Of a DNA stretch of 64,000 bases, positions 18,793-25,599 are shown piece by piece. The DNA lies in assembly GCA_947498645.1 (NCBI GenBank), contig CANMKS010000001.1, positions 434,001 to 498,000 of the forward strand. The letters are read 5' to 3'. This stretch comes from an uncultured Paracoccaceae bacterium (GTDB lineage Bacteria > Pseudomonadota > Alphaproteobacteria > Rhodobacterales > Rhodobacteraceae). The translations under genes and the position numbers were made by a program. Positions within the stretch are counted from its first letter, which is position 1, and the number at the start of each line of letters is the position of its first letter. The notes under the pieces were generated by a model that made no database searches, was not told where the DNA came from, and was given only the letters and a program-made list of their open reading frames with translations.

Positions 18793-19445
18793 GCGACGCG
18801 GCCTGCCTTGAGGTGCAGGCGGCGCGACATGCGGCTGGCGAGCGCCTGGGAATGGGTGACCATCAACAGACCGGCACCCGCCTCTGAGACAAGTTCAAGC
18901 ATCAGGTCCATCACGGTCGCCGCTGTCGCCTCGTCCAGATTGCCAGTCGGCTCATCCGCCAGCACCAACTGTGGCTTCGGGGCCAGGGTGCGCGCGATCG
19001 CTACCCGTTGTTGCTGCCCACCAGAGAGCTGTTCTGGATATTTGGACAGTTGCGCAGACAGGCCCATCCTGTCGGTCAGTGTCTTGATCCATGCCGCATC
19101 ATGTTGCCCGGCCAGCCGCGCCTGAAACGCGATATTGTCTGCAATCCGCAGACTGGGGATCAGGTTGAACTGTTGAAAAACAACGCCGACAGTGCCCCGG
19201 CGCAAGGCGGCGCGCGCGGTATCATCCAGTGTTGCGATATCCTGATCCTGCAAAACGATCTGACCTGCATCCGGCGTATCAAGCCCGCCGATCAGATGCA
19301 GCAACGTGCTTTTGCCGCTGCCGGACTCGCCCGTCAGTGCCAGTGTTTCGCCAGCATCCAGCGTCAGGTCAATGCCCCGCAAGACGGCGAACGGCCCATC
19401 GGCTGTTTGGTAGGTTTTGTGAATATCAGTAACGCGTAGCAGCAT
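18789..19445 (-). CDS. ABC transporter ATP-binding protein (LolD/MacB type)
   Basis: 218 residues. Walker A GESGSGKST at 39-47, Q-loop in VVFQQFNLIPS, signature LSGGQQQRVAIARTL, Walker B LVLADEPTGNLD, and switch His in LMVTHSQ. The pattern of an ATPase followed by a double FtsX permease and a secreted lipocalin-like protein points to export or extraction of a hydrophobic substrate rather than import. It is the first gene of the operon that runs through the PNPOx-like gene at 14840. Substrate unknown. Confidence 0.92.
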   Translation of the reverse strand: MLLRVTDIHKTYQTADGPFAVLRGIDLTLDAGETLALTGESGSGKSTLLHLIGGLDTPDAGQIVLQDQDIATLDDTARAALRRGTVGVVFQQFNLIPSLRIADNIAFQARLAGQHDAAWIKTLTDRMGLSAQLSKYPEQLSGGQQQRVAIARTLAPKPQLVLADEPTGNLDEATAATVMDLMLELVSEAGAGLLMVTHSQALASRMSRRLHLKAGRVA

Positions 19446-19499
19446 GGTCGGTGGTCCTTTGGTAAATGACCTAACACGCTATGCTGCGAAGGAAACGCT

Positions 19500-20021
19500 C
19501 TAGCCGCCGATCAAGGCGATTTCTGTGCCTGCGGGATCAACAACAATCAGGCGCTGCACGTAGGACAAACGCCGGTCCCACGTCGTTTGATAGCCAGCGG
19601 CGTCCAGCCGCGCGGCGATATCCTCTAGCCCCCGGATCGGAAATGACGGCAGAGCCTCCACATCAAATGGAAAACTGGGCCGGGTGCCAAAGTAAATCTG
19701 CCGGGTGCCGCTGACGGCCCAGAACCCGTCGATATCCTTGGGGTAGTTCGGCGCGCGCATCTCCATCAGGCCAAGTTCGTCCAGATAGAAAGCACGCAAG
19801 GCGGGTTCTTCTGCCGGTTCCATCGGGATAAAGACCTGTTGCAGGCGTGTGTTCTGATGGGCCGCATCCCGCCCCGCACTAAAGGCCATATCGGGCCCAC
19901 GCCTTTTGCGGGTCTTTCTGGGCTTATCCTCGCCCTCTTCTGCGGCCCGGTTTCGCATGAACCGGAAAAACGCAAAAAACGCGACGAGGACGACGAAGGG
20001 AGGGAGCAACAGATCGGTCAT
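19500..20021 (-). CDS. Membrane-anchored VOC-family protein
   Basis: 173 residues. Residues 5-21 (LLPPFVVLVAFFAFFRF) form a membrane anchor, followed by a basic linker (KPRKTRKRRG) and a VOC domain from about 60 to the end: FYLDELGLMEM, FGTRPSFPFD, and IVVDPAGTEIALIGG. A membrane-anchored VOC domain is uncommon. The linker is positively charged, so the domain probably faces the cytoplasm. It sits directly downstream of a soluble VOC protein and a 44-residue membrane peptide, apparently co-transcribed. No reaction can be assigned. Confidence 0.72.
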   Translation of the reverse strand: MTDLLLPPFVVLVAFFAFFRFMRNRAAEEGEDKPRKTRKRRGPDMAFSAGRDAAHQNTRLQQVFIPMEPAEEPALRAFYLDELGLMEMRAPNYPKDIDGFWAVSGTRQIYFGTRPSFPFDVEALPSFPIRGLEDIAARLDAAGYQTTWDRRLSYVQRLIVVDPAGTEIALIGG

Positions 20022-20036
20022 TGAAGGCGGTTCCGT

Positions 20037-20396
20037 TTAAACTTCTGCGATCAATTCTAGCCGGTTTCCAACGGGATCAGCGGTAAAGAACCGGATGACA
20101 TCTGGCAAGGTTTTGTCCCATAGGATCAGATGCCCTGCCTGCTCCAACCTGGCGGCAAGACCGGCAAGGTCATCAACACGAAACCCCGGATGCGCCTTGG
20201 TGGCGGGGCGAAAATTCGGGTCGATGCCAAAATGAACCTCAAGCTTGCCCGCACGCGCCCAAAACCCGCTACGTGATTGCAGTTCCGGCGGCTTAGCAAC
20301 CTCTTGCAAGCCCAGCAGGTTACAATAGAAGGCGCGCATTGCGTCTTCCTTGCCTGCGGGCATGGCCAGTTGCAGATGATCAAACCCCGTGATCAT
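20037..20396 (-). CDS. VOC (glyoxalase fold) family protein
   Basis: 119 residues. The start MITGFDHLQLAMPAGKEDAM is typical of the fold, with FYCNLLGLQEV, an internal EVHFGID strand and the closing RFFTADPVGNRLELIAEV, where the Glu would be a metal ligand. The ATG at 20396 is preceded by AAAGGA; upstream codons belong to the small membrane peptide gene, which ends 17 nt inside this gene. It is paralogous to the anchored VOC protein downstream. Confidence 0.8.
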   Translation of the reverse strand: MITGFDHLQLAMPAGKEDAMRAFYCNLLGLQEVAKPPELQSRSGFWARAGKLEVHFGIDPNFRPATKAHPGFRVDDLAGLAARLEQAGHLILWDKTLPDVIRFFTADPVGNRLELIAEV

Positions 20397-20514
20397 CACT
20401 GTCCTTTCGCCACCTGCCTTTGCGCTTGCTGCCTGCCCGCAACAGGATCCAGACAACAGCAACAAAAACTGCGATCACAACAATCGGATTTCCGCCTGCC
20501 AGGTCTTGGAACAT
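20380..20514 (-). CDS. 44-residue single-span membrane peptide
   Basis: Reads MFQDLAGGNPIVVIAVFVAV, then VWILLRAGSKRKGRWRKDSD, then DHGV. The ATG at 20514 follows an excellent ribosome binding site (GGGAGG, 5 nt upstream). Residues about 10-26 form one hydrophobic segment, and the C-terminal tail is strongly basic, so the tail should be cytoplasmic. The stop codon lies 17 nt inside the downstream VOC gene, which indicates translational coupling. The layout resembles the N-terminal anchor plus basic linker of the VOC protein at 19500. Not recognised as a named family. Confidence 0.65.
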   Translation of the reverse strand: MFQDLAGGNPIVVIAVFVAVVWILLRAGSKRKGRWRKDSDDHGV

Positions 20515-20650
20515 ATGTCCTCCCAATGATGTATACTATAGTATACAATTAGGGTCGAACAGCATGATTTTCAACCTTTGCCGTGACGTTTTCCTGTTTT
20601 GGTCGGGCATCTGAGGTAGCACAATGGCAACGACAGTAATGGAGGCTTTG

Positions 20651-21826
20651 ATGACAGATATCGTGATTCTTGGTGGTGCACGTACGGCTATTGGCACTTT
20701 TGGCGGCTCGCTGGCGGGCACATCGCCGATCGAACTGGGCACGATTGCAGCCAAGGCAGCGCTGGAACGTGCTGGCGTTGAGGGTGGGCAGATCGGCCAT
20801 GTGGCCTTTGGCCATGTCATCAACACCGAGCCCAAGGATATGTATGTCAGCCGGGTCGCTGCCATCAATGCGAGCATTCCTGACACCACACCGGCGATGA
20901 ACGTGAACCGCCTGTGCGGCTCTGGGCTGCAATCCATCGTGTCGATGGCGCAGTCGCTAATGCTGGGCGATGCTGATTTTGCGCTTGCGGGCGGATCCGA
21001 GAACATGAGCCGCTCTCCCTTCATCATCCCCGATCAGCGCTGGGGCGCCAAGATGGGCGATGTGCGCACGTTGGATATGATGCTGGGCGCGCTGAATTGC
21101 CCCTTTGGCACCGGCCATATGGGTGTCACGGCCGAAAACGTCGCAGGTGAGCATGATATCAGCCGTGCCGCACAAGACGCATTCGCCCTGCAAAGTCAGG
21201 AGCGCGCCGCGGCAGCGATTGCCGCAGGCTATTTCGAAAGCCAGATCGCCCCCGTGCCTGTCAAGAAGCGCCGCGAGGTGGTGGATTTTGTCACTGACGA
21301 GCACCCCAAGGCAACAACGCTTGAGGCCCTGGCAGGCCTGCGCCCGGTTTTCCAGAAGGATGGCAGCGTGACCGCTGGCAACGCCTCTGGCCTTAACGAC
21401 GGCGCGGCCGCTGTGGTGCTGGCCACAGCACAGGCGGCAGAGGCGGCAGGGCTGACACCCAAATTCCGTGTGCTTGGGTATGGCCATGCGGGCGTGCGCC
21501 CCGAGGTGATGGGCATCGGCCCGGTTCCGGCGGTGGCGAACCTGCTGATGAAGCTGCGCCTGTCCGTTGATGATTTTGACGTGATCGAAAGCAATGAGGC
21601 CTTTGCCGCGCAGGCACTGGCCGTCACCAAGGAACTTGGCTTTGATCCCGCCCGCGTGAACCCCAATGGCGGTGCGATTGCATTGGGTCACCCTGTTGGT
21701 GCATCCGGCACGATCATCACCGTCAAAGCCATGTATGAACTGGAACGGATCGGCGGCAAACGTGCGCTGATCACCATGTGCATTGGTGGCGGGCAAGGGA
21801 TTGCGCTGGCGATTGAGCGGCTCTGA
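20651..21826 (+). CDS. Acetyl-CoA acetyltransferase / 3-ketoacyl-CoA thiolase
   Basis: 391 residues. The thiolase catalytic residues are all present: nucleophile Cys89 in NVNRLCGSGLQS, His347 in ALGHPVGASG and Cys377 in MCIGGGQGIA. It condenses two acetyl-CoA or cleaves 3-ketoacyl-CoA. Sequence reading cannot separate a PHB-pathway PhaA from a beta-oxidation or BktB-like enzyme; no PHB synthase is near. The ATG at 20651 was chosen for the GGAGG 5 nt upstream. An in-frame ATG at 20624 adds nine residues without family character. Confidence 0.92.
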   Translation: MTDIVILGGARTAIGTFGGSLAGTSPIELGTIAAKAALERAGVEGGQIGHVAFGHVINTEPKDMYVSRVAAINASIPDTTPAMNVNRLCGSGLQSIVSMAQSLMLGDADFALAGGSENMSRSPFIIPDQRWGAKMGDVRTLDMMLGALNCPFGTGHMGVTAENVAGEHDISRAAQDAFALQSQERAAAAIAAGYFESQIAPVPVKKRREVVDFVTDEHPKATTLEALAGLRPVFQKDGSVTAGNASGLNDGAAAVVLATAQAAEAAGLTPKFRVLGYGHAGVRPEVMGIGPVPAVANLLMKLRLSVDDFDVIESNEAFAAQALAVTKELGFDPARVNPNGGAIALGHPVGASGTIITVKAMYELERIGGKRALITMCIGGGQGIALAIERL

Positions 21827-21917
21827 CCGCCCATTGCCACCTGTCGCGGGGGATGTGGGTGTTCATCCTGCCCCTGCGGACAGCGCAACCTTGCGGCTTA
21901 TGAGGGATCGCTGACGT

Positions 21918-22688
21918 TCAGGTCGGGTAGTCGCGCAGAAAGACCCATTTGTCGCCCTCTGACAGATCCGGGTCGTAGGCGTAGCCGCCTGCGCGGAAAC
22001 CTTTGATATCGTCCGCCTCGGTCAAACGGTTCTCGATCACATGACGGGCCATGGCCCCTCGCGCGCGTTTGGCAAAGAAGCTTACGATGCGCGGCTTGTC
22101 GTCCTTGAGTTCCATAAATACAGGCGTGATTACCCGCAGCTTCAGCGCCTTGCGGTCGGCGGCCCCGAAATATTCCTGACTGGCGCAATTGATCAACGTG
22201 TCCGTGCCCAAGGTTGTGGCTTGCGCATTCAGTGCCTTGGCAATCGTGTCGCCCCAATAGTCATAAAGCGTCTTGCCGCGCCGCGTCTTCAGGCGGCTGC
22301 CCATTTCCAATCGGTAGGGTTGGATCGCGTCAAGCGGACGCAGCAACCCGTACAGGCCGGACAGGATGCGCAGGTGGTCCTGCGCCCAGGCCATGTCTGC
22401 CTCGCCCAGCGTGCGCGCCTCTAGCCCTTGATAGGTATCGCCGTTGAAGGCCAGCGCCGCAGGTTTGGTGGTTGATGGATCAGGCGCGGCGGCGAAAACC
22501 TTGAATCGGTCGCGGTTCAGACGCGCCAGATCATCCGAAATGCTCATCAATCCTTTGAGTTGGGTCAGTGTCAGGTTGCGTGCCGTTTTCGACAGGCGCA
22601 CCGCGTCTTGCTGAAAATCAGGCGCAGTGGCCACCACATCAACAGGGTCCATGTCGAGCGACTTGGCAGGTGAGACAACAACAAGCAT
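21918..22688 (-). CDS. yaaA: Peroxide stress protein YaaA (UPF0246/DUF328)
   Basis: 256 residues, full length. It opens MLVVVSPAKSLDMDP and carries the conserved NLASQEY-like segment (here NCASQEYFGA), and the C-terminal KRARGAMARHVIENRL and GYAYDPDLSEGDKWVFLR blocks. In E. coli YaaA lowers free intracellular iron under H2O2 stress and belongs to the OxyR regulon. An oxyR gene is present at 50207. The ribosome binding site is buried in a perfect hairpin just upstream (22693..22718). Confidence 0.92.
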   Translation of the reverse strand: MLVVVSPAKSLDMDPVDVVATAPDFQQDAVRLSKTARNLTLTQLKGLMSISDDLARLNRDRFKVFAAAPDPSTTKPAALAFNGDTYQGLEARTLGEADMAWAQDHLRILSGLYGLLRPLDAIQPYRLEMGSRLKTRRGKTLYDYWGDTIAKALNAQATTLGTDTLINCASQEYFGAADRKALKLRVITPVFMELKDDKPRIVSFFAKRARGAMARHVIENRLTEADDIKGFRAGGYAYDPDLSEGDKWVFLRDYPT

Positions 22689-22692
22689 CGGG

Positions 22693-22718
22693 CATCCTTT
22701 TTCACTTCAAAAAGGATG
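22693..22718 (-). promoter_or_regulatory. Hairpin sequestering the yaaA ribosome binding site
   Basis: On the minus strand the 5' UTR folds into a perfect 10-bp stem, CATCCTTTTT paired with AAAAAGGATG, around a 6-nt loop. The 3' arm contains AAAAGGA, the only good Shine-Dalgarno sequence, ending about 7 nt before the yaaA ATG. No T-tract follows, so it is not a terminator. The stem is AU-rich and would melt easily, the pattern of a translational switch or RNA thermometer; function is inference. Confidence 0.6.
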
Positions 22719-22785
22719 TAACATGACAACCGGGCAAGACCAGCGCCATGTGCCGGATCGTTCTGCACAATTTTTGTCGAGTGGT

Positions 22786-23118
22786 TTAGTTCAGTTGAGC
22801 CTGAAGCGGGTACTGCCCATCCTCAAACGGGCCAAAAAGATCATCAAGATCGGGGTGATCCACAGGTTCGCCAGAGTAGTCGGCAATCAGGTTCTGTTCG
22901 GACACGTAAGCCACATAAAAGCTCTGCTCGTTCTCGGCCAGAAGGTGGTAGAACGGCTGGTCTTTCTTGGGACGGCTTTCCTCGGGGATCGCGTCATACC
23001 ACGCATCCGTGTTCGAAAACATGGCGTCCACATCAAAGACCACACCCCGGAAAGGGTGTTTGCGGTGGCGTACAACTTGCCCCAAATGATATTTCGCGCG
23101 CGTTTTGAACATAGTCAT
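22786..23118 (-). CDS. hspQ: Heat shock protein HspQ (YccV-like, hemimethylated-DNA-binding fold)
   Basis: 110 residues. The sequence KYHLGQVVRHRKHPFRGVVF and the segment KDQPFYHLLAENEQ followed by YVAYVSEQNLI identify the HspQ/YccV family. HspQ is a small soluble factor that modulates Lon-dependent proteolysis in enterobacteria. Two starts are possible, ATG at 23118 or at 23112; neither has a strong ribosome binding site, and I give the longer one. Located between yaaA and the divergent AEC carrier gene. Confidence 0.85.
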   Translation of the reverse strand: MTMFKTRAKYHLGQVVRHRKHPFRGVVFDVDAMFSNTDAWYDAIPEESRPKKDQPFYHLLAENEQSFYVAYVSEQNLIADYSGEPVDHPDLDDLFGPFEDGQYPLQAQLN

Positions 23119-23192
23119 TAATATATCGATAATATATGTCCGCTGCGGATGCAAAGTCTACAGTATCAAGGCACATTTAAAGGAAACAGTCT

Positions 23193-24140
23193 GTGAACCT
23201 GGCCCTGACAGTCCTCAACATTACGGCCCCGGTGTTTCTATTGGCGGCGGTGGGATTTATCTGGGTCAAGCTGGGATTTGAGTACCGGGTGCAGTTTGTA
23301 ACCCGCATGGCCATGACCCTTGCGGTGCCCTGTCTGATCTTTGTCGCGCTTATGCAGACAGACGTGGAGCCCGAGGCCTTGGCGGCGCTATCGCTGGCCG
23401 CGTTGGTTGCTTACGGCTTTGTAACGGTTGGCTGTTTCATTGTGGTCAAACTGGGCCGTCTTGACCTGCAAACCTACCTTGCCCCGCTGATTTTCGGCAA
23501 TACAGGCAACCTTGGACTACCTTTGGCCCTGTTTGCGTTTGGGGAAACGGGGTTGGGATATGCGGTTGTGGTCTTTGCCGTTATGGCCATCCTGTCCTTT
23601 ACGGTTGGAATCTGGATGGTTGCGGGCGGTGGATCGCCTGCAAATCTGGTGAAAGAGCCAGTCGTGGCCGCAACGCTGCTTGGTGCCATATTTCTTTGGC
23701 AGGGATGGGAGACGCCTGCCTTTCTGACCAATGCGCTGGACCTCATCGGGCAGATGGCGATTCCAATGATGTTGATCACCCTTGGCGTTGCCGTTGCACG
23801 GCTGGAAACCAAGGCGATGTCGCGCGCGGTTGTGCTGTCAGTCGTCAAGGTCGTGATCTGCCTTGGCAGCGGCTGGCTTGCCGCAACATGGTTCGGGCTG
23901 GAGCCTGTCGCCGCCGCCGTGCTGATCGTGCAGGTTGCAACGCCAGTGGCTGTGACCTCTTACCTTCTGGCCGAGAAGTACGGGACAGATGCACAGCCCG
24001 TTGCCGGGCTTGTTGTGGCCTCAACATTGCTGTCGGTTGTGGCTTTGCCGCTTGATCCTCGCATTTGTGATCTGATTGCATCCTCTTGGGGGATTCCCAG
24101 ATCGTCACAAGCACGCTATGCTGGCAAAAAACAAAGATAA
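23193..24140 (+). CDS. AEC-family (auxin efflux carrier type) transporter with shifted C-terminus
   Basis: 315 residues with about nine hydrophobic segments; GTG start preceded by AAAGGA. The family pattern runs to residue ~286 (LVVASTLLSVVALPL). The expected end is a hydrophobic helix, but here the frame continues DPRICDLIASSWG... and into a charged tail. Removing one base near 24054 restores LPLILAFVI and a stop at 24073..24075, the usual AEC ending. So a single-base insertion, real or a sequencing error, has changed the last ~26 residues. Likely function is export or import of organic acids or amino-acid derivatives; the substrate is unknown. Confidence 0.8.
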   Translation: MNLALTVLNITAPVFLLAAVGFIWVKLGFEYRVQFVTRMAMTLAVPCLIFVALMQTDVEPEALAALSLAALVAYGFVTVGCFIVVKLGRLDLQTYLAPLIFGNTGNLGLPLALFAFGETGLGYAVVVFAVMAILSFTVGIWMVAGGGSPANLVKEPVVAATLLGAIFLWQGWETPAFLTNALDLIGQMAIPMMLITLGVAVARLETKAMSRAVVLSVVKVVICLGSGWLAATWFGLEPVAAAVLIVQVATPVAVTSYLLAEKYGTDAQPVAGLVVASTLLSVVALPLDPRICDLIASSWGIPRSSQARYAGKKQR

Positions 24141-24151
24141 GCGAGAGGCAG

Positions 24152-24742
24152 ATGAGCAGTTTCTTTCGCGCGGCGGCATGTGTGCTGTTATTGAGCAGTT
24201 GTAGCGGAGGTTCGGGTGATTTCTCGGCACCGCGCAATCTTGATGACGCTTGCAGTATTGTGTCAGAGCGCCCCGAATACCTACGCGCGTTCCAGCGGGT
24301 CGAACGCAAGTACGGCGTGCCGGTCCCGTCGATGATGGCGATCATCTATCAGGAAAGTAAATTCATCGGTAACAACCGCACGCCCCATCGCTATGCGCTT
24401 GGCGTGATCCCGGTTGGGCGGCAATCCTCTGCCTTTGGCTATAGCCAGGCGCTGGACGGCACCTGGGAAGAATATCAGGATGGGCCCGGCGGACGTCGCG
24501 CCCGTCGCGATGATATCGACGATGCGACTGATTTTATGGGCTGGTACATGGTGCAAACCGTGGAAGAAACGGGCGTACCGATCAATGACACCCGCAACCA
24601 GTATCTCGCCTATCACGATGGGCGCACCGGGTTTAATCGCGGTACGTGGCGATCAAAAAGCTGGCTGGTACGGATCGCGGGAGAGGTCGAAGCCCGCGCG
24701 GTGATGTATGATCAGCAGTTACGATCCTGTCGCAAGCGCTGA
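24152..24742 (+). CDS. Lytic transglycosylase-like lipoprotein (SLT fold)
   Basis: 196 residues. A lipobox LSSC ends at Cys17, so the protein is a lipoprotein, probably in the outer membrane. The SLT-type core follows: AIIYQESKF with the catalytic Glu68, then AFGYSQALDGTW, and a C-terminal NQYLAYHDGRTGFNRGTW segment that matches the substrate cleft of this group. Such enzymes cleave peptidoglycan glycan strands with anhydro-product formation. The ATG at 24152 follows GAGAGG. A strong bidirectional terminator follows after 4 bp. Confidence 0.85.
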   Translation: MSSFFRAAACVLLLSSCSGGSGDFSAPRNLDDACSIVSERPEYLRAFQRVERKYGVPVPSMMAIIYQESKFIGNNRTPHRYALGVIPVGRQSSAFGYSQALDGTWEEYQDGPGGRRARRDDIDDATDFMGWYMVQTVEETGVPINDTRNQYLAYHDGRTGFNRGTWRSKSWLVRIAGEVEARAVMYDQQLRSCRKR

Positions 24743-24746
24743 ATGC

Positions 24747-24780
24747 AAAAAAGGGCGGCCCGGTGTGGCCGCCCTTTTGT
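24747..24780. terminator. Bidirectional factor-independent terminator
   Basis: A perfect 10-bp stem, AAGGGCGGCC paired with GGCCGCCCTT, around a 6-nt loop, flanked by an A-run on the left and TTTTGT on the right. It serves both the lipoprotein gene on the plus strand and the convergent LolA-type gene on the minus strand. Confidence 0.88.
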
Positions 24781-24799
24781 ATTTGAGTGCAGTCGGCGC

Positions 24800-25405
24800 T
24801 TAACCGGCGCGCTTGCGCGTCTCGGCCTGAATGTTGAACAGAATATCCCGCAGTGTCCCGCCTGCCACCAGATCGTTCAGGATCACGGTTGTCTCTACCC
24901 CCAGATCATCGGTGACAATCCACTGACGAAGCTCGACCGGATTGGCGGTAAAAACCATCTGAATGTTTCCGTATTGCGGATTGTCGGGGTCTTGCGCGGT
25001 GACGGTGGTGGTTGGGCCATCAGACACCACATTGGTGACCATGCGCGCGCGCTCCAGATCGACATCAGGTTGCAGAATGATGCTGAGCGGGGTCTGGTTC
25101 AGCGGATAGCGTTCAGGGCCGGTGTTTGACCGCGCATCAAAGACAGCCAACTGCCCGCCCCCAGCCATCACCATCGATTCAGACGGTGGGTTATATTCAA
25201 AACGGATGCGCCCCGGCCGTTTGATGTAGATCTGCCCGGTATAAAGCGTGCCGTCAGAGTTGATCTGGGTAAAGCCACCCTGTGCTGTCTGAAGCTGGTT
25301 CAGATAGGCCGATATTTGCGAGAGGCTTAGCTGCTGGGCCGACGCGGCACCGGCATAAAGCACAAGCGCAGCAGCGGCGATAAGGGAAAGGATACGTTTG
25401 CTCAT
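24800..25405 (-). CDS. LolA-type outer-membrane lipoprotein carrier protein
   Basis: 201 residues with a Sec signal peptide (MSKRILSLIAAAALVLYAGA, cleavage after ASA). Fold hallmarks of the LolA/LppC carriers follow: TQINSDGTLYTGQIYIKRPG and RFEYNPPSESMVMAGGGQL, then an incomplete barrel to the end. LolA carries lipoproteins across the periplasm from LolCDE to LolB. This may be the LolA of the organism or a paralogue; LolB and LolCDE are not in the window. Its terminator is shared with the lipoprotein gene downstream. Confidence 0.75.
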   Translation of the reverse strand: MSKRILSLIAAAALVLYAGAASAQQLSLSQISAYLNQLQTAQGGFTQINSDGTLYTGQIYIKRPGRIRFEYNPPSESMVMAGGGQLAVFDARSNTGPERYPLNQTPLSIILQPDVDLERARMVTNVVSDGPTTTVTAQDPDNPQYGNIQMVFTANPVELRQWIVTDDLGVETTVILNDLVAGGTLRDILFNIQAETRKRAG

Positions 25406-25599
25406 AAGTCCTACCTAGATGTTTGGATGCGGGTTTGCACCCTTTGGATGCAGAGAACAACAGCATGTGAGCGGCCGTTAGGCGATATCATGCCCGCTGA
25501 TTTTGGATAGCGCGCAGTCCGGGAAGCCCTTTATGACAAAACCCCCACGTTCATCAAACGCAGGGGCTATGCCGTAATTCCGATGGTATTTGCGCGCGT

